This document shows, piece after piece, positions 1 to 4,913 of a stretch of DNA of 6,561 bases; position 1 is the first letter of the stretch, and each line of letters begins with the position of its first letter. Source of the stretch: Candidatus Firestoneibacteriota bacterium (GTDB taxonomy: Bacteria > JACRDZ01). The notes under the pieces are model-generated. The model did not search any database. It saw only the letters and a program-made list of their open reading frames with translations, and was not told the DNA's origin. The translations under genes were made by a program, and so were the position numbers. The DNA is taken from assembly GCA_016212735.1 (NCBI GenBank), contig JACRDZ010000052.1:1-6561 (forward strand). The letters are read 5' to 3'.

Positions 1-375
1 AGTGCTATTGAAATGCAGAAAGAACTTATTAAATTAAATGAGAAGCTTAAATTACGCGGAAAAAATCCGATATATATGGGTGTGGGAATTAATACAGGTG
101 AAGTAGTTGCCGGAAATATGGGCTCACCAAAAAGAATGGAATATACATGTATTGGAGATAATGTCAATTTATCCAGCAGATTATCAGGAAAAAGCCTTGG
201 CGGTCAAATACTGATTACAGAAAGTACATATAAAGAAGTTGAAAAATATATTGAAGTAAATAAACTTGAACCTATAATGGTAAAAGGTAAGTCTCATCCA
301 ATTGTTATTTATGAAGTAAAAGGGATAAAACCAGATGTAAATTTAGCAGATTTGAATATTAAAACAAGTTCCTAA
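1..375 (+). CDS. Class III adenylate/guanylate cyclase, C-terminal fragment (5' end outside window)
   Basis: This is the last 124 residues of a class III nucleotidyl cyclase catalytic domain; the reading frame is open to the left edge, so the start lies outside the window. The fragment carries the glycine-rich core GVGINTGEVVAG (residues 27-38), then GS-x-x-R-x-E-Y-T (41-49), IGD (51-53) and VNLSSRL (55-61). By family knowledge, Asn56 and Arg60 stabilise the transition state, and Thr49 sits at the base-selecting position, where Thr or Asp usually accompanies adenylate cyclase activity. A VKGK motif (94-97) followed by a short beta strand closes the domain, as is usual. The two metal-binding Asp residues and the selectivity Lys would lie upstream, so activity and substrate cannot be confirmed. 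Such bacterial enzymes often carry N-terminal CHASE2, HAMP or other sensor domains, but none is visible here. The lipoprotein gene follows after 28 bases and is probably co-transcribed. Confidence 0.93.
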   Translation, partial: SAIEMQKELIKLNEKLKLRGKNPIYMGVGINTGEVVAGNMGSPKRMEYTCIGDNVNLSSRLSGKSLGGQILITESTYKEVEKYIEVNKLEPIMVKGKSHPIVIYEVKGIKPDVNLADLNIKTSS

Positions 376-393
376 ATTTGTAATATTTATAAT

Positions 394-398
394 AAGGA
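394..398 (+). promoter_or_regulatory. Ribosome binding site (AAGGA) of the TPR lipoprotein gene
   Basis: AAGGA lies 5 bases before the first ATG (404) and 8 bases before the second, immediately adjacent ATG (407). The spacing fits the second ATG slightly better, so the true protein may be one residue shorter. The difference has no effect on the signal peptide. Confidence 0.6.
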
Positions 399-403
399 TT
401 TAT

Positions 404-1837
404 ATGATGAAACGTTTTATTATTATAGCATTATTAATCAATATATTTATTATTGTAAGTTGCGGTAAGAAAAAAGATGAACCAGAAGAAGAACTTACTT
501 TTACTTTAAAAACAGAAAAAAATGAGTTTAAAACAAAAAAACCAGAGAAAAAAAAGGAAGAGATTACTAAAGAAGAGTCTTATTTAAAATCCTCTTCTCC
601 TATCGAAACTCGAAAGGAAGAAGTAAAAGTAAAAAAAAGAACTGCTGTGGAAATCATAAATTCAGGACAAAAATCTTATCAGGAAGGGAAATTCAGTCAG
701 GCTCTGGAAGAATTCCAGACTCTTATTAAAGAATACCCAAAAGACAATTTTGCTCCTGAAGCGCAATTTCTAATAGGTACAATATATTATAATAATAAAT
801 TATATCCCCGTGCTGAACAAAATTTCCGCGATTTAATTAATAACTATCCTAATTATTCTAAAAATGATCTTGCACAGTTAAATCTGGCAAAAGCAGTTTG
901 CAATGATTATAAATATGAAGAAGCATTATTTGAATTTAAAAAAATACTTGAGAATTATCCGCAAAGCAAAATTCTTGATGAAGCTCTCTGGGAAATAGGG
1001 AATTTATATAATAATAAAATGGAAGAAAATCAGGAAGCAATTAAAACTTTCCAGCGCATTATAAGTCAATATAATGAAAGCACATACAGAGATCAAGCCT
1101 ATTTTGCAATTGCCAATATATATCTTGAGAAGTTGTATAATGAAGATGAAGCTTTAAAATATTTCGAAAATTTTCTCTCGATGTTCCCAACTTCAAATTT
1201 AAAAAATCAGGTGGAAAGAAAACGTCAGACTATTTTAACTAAACGTCAGAAAATTAAGAAAGAAGCTGAAGAAGGATTGCGGATTGAAGCAGAAAGAAAA
1301 AGACGTAAATTGGAAGAAGAAGAAAAACAGAGAGAAGAAAAACGGCGGATTGAAGAAGAAAAAAGAGAAAAAGAAGAAGAAATAGCTCTTTTAAACGCAA
1401 AAGAAAAAGCAGAAAAGGCAGAAAAAAAGCGTGAAGAAGAGTTAAAAAAGAAAATGGTTGAAGAAAAGAGAATATTTGAAGAAAAACAGGAACAGGAAGA
1501 AAAAAATAAAAAAGCTATAACAAATGTAATTCAAAATCATAAAAAAGCAATGGAAGAAAAAGATATTAATCTATATACAAAAAACTGGTATGTTATACCG
1601 GACAGTGAAGTAGATAGTGCTGAAAAAGTGTTTAAACGGTTTCAAAAAATAAATATTAATTTCAACGATATTGAAATGAGTATTGAGGAAAACAATGCAT
1701 CTGTAATTTTAATTCAGGACATGCAGCTCATTGATGCAGTTGATAACAAAGAAATAAAAACACGTGTAAAAATGAAATGGGGATTTATTAAGGATAAAAA
1801 TTTGTGGAAAATAAGTAAAACTGAAATTATAAGATAA
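404..1837 (+). CDS. Lipoprotein with TPR repeats, long charged coiled coil and C-terminal NTF2-like domain
   Basis: This is a 477-residue exported lipoprotein of unknown specific role. Residues 1-20 form a signal peptide (MMKR, a hydrophobic stretch, then the lipobox IVSC), so Cys20 should be lipidated. A Lys/Glu-rich linker (about 21-80) leads to about five TPR-type helical pairs (about 83-268). These show recurrent pieces such as YQEGKFSQALEEFQTLIKEYP and YEEALFEFKKILENYP, like those in the periplasmic proteins BamD and CpoB/YbgF. Residues about 270-370 are almost entirely Glu, Lys and Arg and should form a long helix or coiled coil. The last about 105 residues (AITNVIQNHKKAMEEKDINLY onward, ending W-G-F-I-K...WKISKTEI) resemble an NTF2/SnoaL-like fold; this call is by pattern and is weaker. 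The TPR part suggests a protein-interaction scaffold at the envelope. A cyclase gene lies upstream and a barrel-like gene 14 bases downstream. Confidence 0.88.
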   Translation: MMKRFIIIALLINIFIIVSCGKKKDEPEEELTFTLKTEKNEFKTKKPEKKKEEITKEESYLKSSSPIETRKEEVKVKKRTAVEIINSGQKSYQEGKFSQALEEFQTLIKEYPKDNFAPEAQFLIGTIYYNNKLYPRAEQNFRDLINNYPNYSKNDLAQLNLAKAVCNDYKYEEALFEFKKILENYPQSKILDEALWEIGNLYNNKMEENQEAIKTFQRIISQYNESTYRDQAYFAIANIYLEKLYNEDEALKYFENFLSMFPTSNLKNQVERKRQTILTKRQKIKKEAEEGLRIEAERKRRKLEEEEKQREEKRRIEEEKREKEEEIALLNAKEKAEKAEKKREEELKKKMVEEKRIFEEKQEQEEKNKKAITNVIQNHKKAMEEKDINLYTKNWYVIPDSEVDSAEKVFKRFQKININFNDIEMSIEENNASVILIQDMQLIDAVDNKEIKTRVKMKWGFIKDKNLWKISKTEIIR

Positions 1838-1842
1838 GGAGG
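1836..1842 (+). promoter_or_regulatory. Strong ribosome binding site (AAGGAGG) overlapping the upstream stop codon
   Basis: AAGGAGG begins inside the TAA stop of the lipoprotein gene and lies 9 bases before the ATG at 1852. It is the best Shine-Dalgarno match in the window. It fixes the start of the barrel-like gene and suggests that gene is well translated, possibly coupled to the upstream one. Confidence 0.85.
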
Positions 1843-1851
1843 ATAAAAATT

Positions 1852-2601
1852 ATGAAAAAATGTTTGTTACTATGTGTAATGGCAGTGTTTTTAATTATTC
1901 TATGTTCTAGTATTTATGCAACAGATATAACTATTCCAACTACTTTTGGACAGAATGAATTGAAAAATTTTGCTAAAGAATTAGGTGGAGCACTGGCATA
2001 TCGTCAATATCAACCTGCAAAACCATTGGGGTTGACAGGATTTGATGTTGGTATTCAAGTAAATGCAAATCCAATAAAAAGTAAAGATATCTGGGATAAA
2101 GTAATGGCGAATGATGCTCCAGATATGCTCCCTGTACCAATGGTCTTTGTAAAAAAAGGATTACCTCTTAATATAGACCTTGGTATTAGAGGTTTGCCAA
2201 TACCAGGGACAAACATTACTCTTATGGGCGGAAATCTTAAATACAGTATTTTAGAAGGAACAGTTGCTACACCAGCAGTTGGAATATCAGTCGATTATAG
2301 TCAGGTAAGCGGTTCTGACGACTTTGATTTAAATGTAATGACAGTAAACGCTTCTGTAAGCAAGGGATTTGCTATAATAACTCCATATGCAGGAGTAGCA
2401 TCTGACCAGATTAATATGAAGATTAAAAATGACCTTTTAAAAAATCCACCTGCAGGAACTGGGTTAAAAGACGAAAAAGCTTCAGCTACAAGATTATTTG
2501 CAGGATTGAAATTAAGTCCTCTCCCATTACTTGCAATAACAGCAGAAGTTAATATGGCAGATGTTACAAGCTATGGAATTGCATTAGGCGTGGGATTCTA
2601 A
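1852..2601 (+). CDS. Secreted protein, probable small outer-membrane beta-barrel, function unknown
   Basis: This is a 249-residue protein with a clear Sec signal peptide: MKK, a hydrophobic core to about residue 20, and likely cleavage after IYA (residue 23). The mature part is rich in Gly and short alternating hydrophobic strands, for example FDVGIQV, LNIDLGIRG, LKYSILEG, VGISVDYS, FAGLKLS and YGIALGVGF. It ends in Phe, the usual terminal residue of outer-membrane barrels recognised by BamA. The pattern KGLPLNIDLG, then GGNLKYSILEG, VGISVDYS and SKGFAIITPYAGV recalls a group of proteins of unknown function seen in proteobacteria and relatives, usually annotated as hypothetical or beta-barrel; I know no established name. 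The length would suit roughly 8-10 strands. The gene is probably co-transcribed with the lipoprotein, which could point to an envelope pair. Its stop codon falls inside the left copy of the direct repeat that brackets the downstream repeat element. Confidence 0.75.
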   Translation: MKKCLLLCVMAVFLIILCSSIYATDITIPTTFGQNELKNFAKELGGALAYRQYQPAKPLGLTGFDVGIQVNANPIKSKDIWDKVMANDAPDMLPVPMVFVKKGLPLNIDLGIRGLPIPGTNITLMGGNLKYSILEGTVATPAVGISVDYSQVSGSDDFDLNVMTVNASVSKGFAIITPYAGVASDQINMKIKNDLLKNPPAGTGLKDEKASATRLFAGLKLSPLPLLAITAEVNMADVTSYGIALGVGF

Positions 2602-2618
2602 ATAATATCAAGTTAGGC

Positions 2619-2632
2619 AACTTCGTCGCAAC
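2619..2632 (+). repeat. Left arm of inverted repeat
   Basis: AACTTCGTCGCAAC matches the reverse complement of 2746-2759 at 13 of 14 bases. A small local hairpin, AAGTT-AGGC-AACTT (2610-2623), also forms at this end. Confidence 0.7.
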
Positions 2633-2637
2633 AAAGG

Positions 2638-2661
2638 GTTCAAGGAGTCAAGGGGTCTAGT
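2638..2661 (+). repeat. Short degenerate tandem repeat, 8-base period
   Basis: Three units are visible: GTTCAAGG, AGTCAAGG and GGTCTAGT. The first two share six of eight bases and the third is more diverged. The tract sits just inside the left inverted-repeat arm. Confidence 0.45.
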
Positions 2662-2745
2662 TTAAAAAAGTAATAGGCACAAAGATATAAAAGTTCTAAA
2701 AGCACAAGTTTGAAAACCAAAAAACTCTGTGCCTTTGTGTCTGAA

Positions 2746-2759
2746 GTTACGACGAAGTT
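2746..2759 (-). repeat. Right arm of inverted repeat
   Basis: GTTACGACGAAGTT is the inverted partner of 2619-2632 with one mismatch. The hexamer GAAGTT also occurs twice here with an 11-base period (2743-2748 and 2754-2759). Confidence 0.7.
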
Positions 2760-2783
2760 AGTCTAAATAATAATTCTTTATTT

Positions 2784-3086
2784 TTATTTCGGCACATCAA
2801 CAAATTTATATACAACTTCTCCTGATTTTATTAAACTTAATTCTTCTCTTGCAATTTTCTCAATATATTCATCATCTTTAGTTAGTTTTTCAATTTCTTT
2901 TTCCAGCATTATATTATCTTTTTCTAACTCCTTTATATGCGATTCTAAAACATTAATTTTACGGTAAAAATTAATCATTGATATAAAACCGTCTTTACCT
3001 GCTATAAAAACAAAAACAAGAAATAAAACAATGAAATATAATATCATCTGATTAGATTTTTCTTTTGAAATTTTACGACCAATCAT
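2784..3086 (-). CDS. Septum formation initiator family protein (FtsB/DivIC-like)
   Basis: This is a 100-residue single-pass membrane protein. A short basic N-terminus (MIGRKISKEK) precedes a transmembrane helix at about residues 13-30. A heptad-rich coiled coil follows (about 40-70, INVLESHIKELEKDN...), then the conserved family tail D-x-E-Y-I-E-K-I-A-R-E-E-L (72-83) with G-E-V-V-Y-K-F (89-95). That order and length are typical of FtsB/DivIC, which joins FtsL and FtsQ/DivIB in the divisome and helps activate septal peptidoglycan synthesis. FtsL can look similar, but the YIEKIAREEL...GEVVYKF tail favours FtsB/DivIC. The start is supported by AGAGGGG just upstream (3090-3096). It is the last gene of the minus-strand cluster, 29 bases after the DUF4911-like gene. 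Confidence 0.9.
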   Translation of the reverse strand: MIGRKISKEKSNQMILYFIVLFLVFVFIAGKDGFISMINFYRKINVLESHIKELEKDNIMLEKEIEKLTKDDEYIEKIAREELSLIKSGEVVYKFVDVPK

Positions 3087-3115
3087 TTTCCCCTCTTTTA
3101 AAAAACACCTTACTT

Positions 3116-3361
3116 TTAAATATTATCGGGCAAATCAAGATTAGAGATTAGCTGAATCGGGATTTCTTTTCTTAAATCCAATAAAATATTTTCAACTTCA
3201 TTTTCAAAAAAAGGAGAAATCCAGAGTTCAATATATCCTTTATTCTGATCTAAAGTTCTCAGTGTTGCCATGCCTTCATAGGAATCTAATATGGAATTAA
3301 TAAAACATATTTCATCTTTCGGGACTTTATAGCATTTTGTAATAGTATTAATTTTATTCAT
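3116..3361 (-). CDS. DUF4911-like small protein
   Basis: This is an 81-residue soluble protein of unknown function. The central pattern, INSILDSYEGMATLRTLD followed by GYIELWISP and a helix ENEVENILLDLRKEIPI, matches what I recall of the DUF4911 family, a small alpha/beta domain. The ATG at 3361 was chosen because it follows the stop of the U32 gene by 4 bases, which suits translational coupling, and because conserved sequence starts shortly after it. The frame stays open upstream to an ATG at 3421 (101 residues), but that would overlap the U32 gene by 56 bases and add a Cys-containing stretch that looks like out-of-frame U32 sequence. No strong Shine-Dalgarno is seen before 3361. By recollection, DUF4911 genes often sit beside U32 genes, hinting at a shared pathway; the role itself is unknown. 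Confidence 0.7.
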   Translation of the reverse strand: MNKINTITKCYKVPKDEICFINSILDSYEGMATLRTLDQNKGYIELWISPFFENEVENILLDLRKEIPIQLISNLDLPDNI

Positions 3362-3365
3362 GACA

Positions 3366-4571
3366 TTACACTTTTTTCCGCCGCAAAATATATCCTTCCT
3401 GTAAATCTCCCTTAAGTTCAATATAAACTAATTGATTCGGTTGAGCAATAGAAATAGTATTTCTTTCTTTGTCTTTAATTATTTCTATTTTCTGTGACTG
3501 TAAATCTTCATATGGTGTTAGAATTTCAATATTATCGTTTTCTTCTAATTTCCCTCTAATCTCTACAAGATATCCGTTCTCATTTATTTCTTTTATTATT
3601 CCGACAATATCATATTTCTGAATATATGATGTTCCCGTCTGCATACCGATATTATCTTTTTCAAAATAAAATCCTCCAGTATATTCCCTGTGGCTTATAT
3701 TTAACAGTTCTTCTTTCCATTCTGTATTATAAATATAATTATCCGGATTTTTAATATAATTATCAATTGCTTTTCTGTAAGTTTTAGTTACAACTGCCAG
3801 ATAATATATCCCTTTCATTCTTCCTTCAATTTTAAAACCATTTATACCTATCTGCATAAATTTATGAATATGTTCTATAGTACATAAATCTTTACTGCTA
3901 AGAATATATGAACCTCTTTGGTCTTCATCAACAGGGAAATACTGACCGGGACGTTTTTCTTCAACAAGATTAAACCTGTATCTGCATGGATGAGCACACA
4001 TTCCAATATTTGCATCCCGCCCTGTCATGTAATTACTTAAAAAACATCTGCCGGAATAAGCCATACACATTGCACCATGTATAAAAATCTCCAGTTCTAG
4101 TGATGTGCTTTCTCTGATTCTTTTAATTTCTTGAAAGGTAAGTTCACGTGCAAGAATAATCCGCTTTGCTTTAAGTTTTTCCCAGAATTTTACAGTTTTA
4201 TAATTAAAAACATTAGCTTGAGTGCTTATATGTATGTTTACAGAAGGATCAATTTCTTTAATAGTCTCAAAAATCCCCGGATCAGATACCACAATTCCAT
4301 CTATTTTTAAATCTATTAAATATGAAATATAATTTTTAATATTATCGAACTCATTATTACGTGCAAAAATATTAACAGTAACAAATACTTTTTTCCCAAA
4401 ATTATGTACATAATTTACTGCTTCCCGGAGTTCTTCTCTACTGAAATTATCTGAACATGCCCTTAGACTATATCTAGCATCACCAAGATAAACCGCATCT
4501 GCTCCAAATTGTAATGCTATTTTTAATTTTTCATAATTTCCTGCTGGAGCTATAAGTAGAGGATTATACAT
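3366..4571 (-). CDS. Peptidase U32 family iron-sulfur protein, probable tRNA hydroxylation protein TrhP (YegQ-like)
   Basis: This is a 401-residue protein. It opens with the family start PLLIAPAGNYEKLKIALQFGADAVYLG (residues 4-30), a TIM-barrel-like beginning. The U32 signature follows at 161-179 (E-x-F-x-x-G-A-M-C-x4-G-x-C-x-x-S). Cys169, Cys176, Cys192 and Cys230 match in spacing the four Cys that hold a 4Fe-4S cluster in U32 members such as UbiU; Cys196 is an extra one. Then come SSKDLC (225-230), GFKIEGRMKG (245-254) and a C-terminal beta-rich domain (about 318-400). Despite the peptidase name, characterised relatives are RNA or ubiquinone hydroxylation factors. Length and motifs fit TrhP/YegQ, which makes 5-hydroxyuridine at tRNA position 34 using prephenate. 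RlhA is longer, and UbiU/UbiV are shorter and lack this tail. The gene starts 5 bases after the DciA-like gene and is followed by the DUF4911-like gene. Confidence 0.88.
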   Translation of the reverse strand: MYNPLLIAPAGNYEKLKIALQFGADAVYLGDARYSLRACSDNFSREELREAVNYVHNFGKKVFVTVNIFARNNEFDNIKNYISYLIDLKIDGIVVSDPGIFETIKEIDPSVNIHISTQANVFNYKTVKFWEKLKAKRIILARELTFQEIKRIRESTSLELEIFIHGAMCMAYSGRCFLSNYMTGRDANIGMCAHPCRYRFNLVEEKRPGQYFPVDEDQRGSYILSSKDLCTIEHIHKFMQIGINGFKIEGRMKGIYYLAVVTKTYRKAIDNYIKNPDNYIYNTEWKEELLNISHREYTGGFYFEKDNIGMQTGTSYIQKYDIVGIIKEINENGYLVEIRGKLEENDNIEILTPYEDLQSQKIEIIKDKERNTISIAQPNQLVYIELKGDLQEGYILRRKKV

Positions 4572-4576
4572 ATCTT

Positions 4577-4897
4577 CTAATCTTTCGATCCTTTTACTAT
4601 TTTAAATTCTATGTTTTTAATAACTTCAAAACCAAAATAACGATTTAATTGTACTTTTATTTCATTTTTAAATATAGCTAATTGTTTATGCCAATCTGTA
4701 TTTTTTACTGCCATCGTCAGATTTCCATTTTTAAATACAACAGGGATTGCATGTGTAAATAAAACACTCCCCATGCCATGCCATGCTTTTTTTATTTCAT
4801 CCAATAAAATAGTCTGATTTAAATCCAGGTGTGAAGATATATTATTTACCATACTACTAATTTTTTTATCTGGTTTCTGATTTCCAAATACTACCAT
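4577..4897 (-). CDS. DciA-like DUF721 protein
   Basis: This is a 106-residue small basic protein. The pattern W-x-G-M-G-S-V-L-F-T-H-A-I-P-V-V-F-K-N-G-N-L-T-M-A-V (residues 39-64), then TDWHKQL (67-73), a helix, and Y-F-G-F-E-V-I-K-N-I-E-F-K (87-99), is the DUF721 domain. In bacteria lacking DnaC or DnaI, DUF721 proteins (DciA) assist loading of the replicative helicase DnaB, so a replication role is likely. Many DciA proteins carry an extra N- or C-terminal extension; this one is nearly the bare domain with a short N-terminal helix. The ATG at 4897 is supported by AAAGGA (4908-4913). The gene lies 14 bases after bamA and 5 bases before the U32 gene, so it should be in the same transcript. Confidence 0.87.
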   Translation of the reverse strand: MVVFGNQKPDKKISSMVNNISSHLDLNQTILLDEIKKAWHGMGSVLFTHAIPVVFKNGNLTMAVKNTDWHKQLAIFKNEIKVQLNRYFGFEVIKNIEFKIVKGSKD

Positions 4898-4907
4898 TTA
4901 ATTTCTA

Positions 4908-4913
4908 TCCTTT
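4908..4913 (-). promoter_or_regulatory. Ribosome binding site (AAAGGA) overlapping the bamA stop codon
   Basis: Read on the minus strand, AAAGGA begins within the TAA stop of bamA and lies 10 bases before the ATG at 4897. It supports that start for the DUF721 gene and suggests reading continues from bamA. Confidence 0.7.

Larger units (their letters stand above)
2597..2772. mobile_element. MITE-like or dispersed intergenic repeat element with flanking 11-base direct repeats
   Basis: This stretch fills nearly all of the gap between the convergent genes and has no coding potential. Its parts are an 11-base direct repeat TCTAAATAATA at 2597-2607 and 2762-2772; an inverted repeat inside it, with arms AACTTCGTCGCAAC (2619-2632) and GTTACGACGAAGTT (2746-2759) pairing at 13 of 14 positions; an 8-base tandem motif around TCAAGG (2638-2661); and a GGCACAAAG motif (2676-2684) answered in inverse orientation by CTCTGTGCCTTTGTGTC (2725-2741). 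Base composition is more G+C-rich than its surroundings. The arrangement resembles a short non-autonomous insertion with target duplication. No transposase is present, and the direct repeat partly overlaps an outward extension of the right arm, so the exact ends are uncertain. Confidence 0.5.

Noticed and set aside
2597..2772. CRISPR array or phage attachment site
   Set aside because: The repeats are not regularly spaced direct repeats with unique spacers. No cas, integrase or tRNA gene is present.
2602..2783. Classical intrinsic terminator between the convergent genes
   Set aside because: No G+C-rich stem followed by a T run was found. The only large inverted repeat has a loop of more than 100 bases, so it is better described as element arms.
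3362..3421. Longer N-terminus for the DUF4911-like protein starting at 3421
   Set aside because: It would overlap the conserved U32 tail by 56 bases, and the added residues have no family resemblance. The ATG at 3361 sits 4 bases after the U32 stop.
3366..4571. True collagenase-type peptidase function for the U32 protein
   Set aside because: The family name is historical. The four-Cys iron-sulfur pattern and overall motifs fit hydroxylation factors of the TrhP/RlhA/UbiU group.
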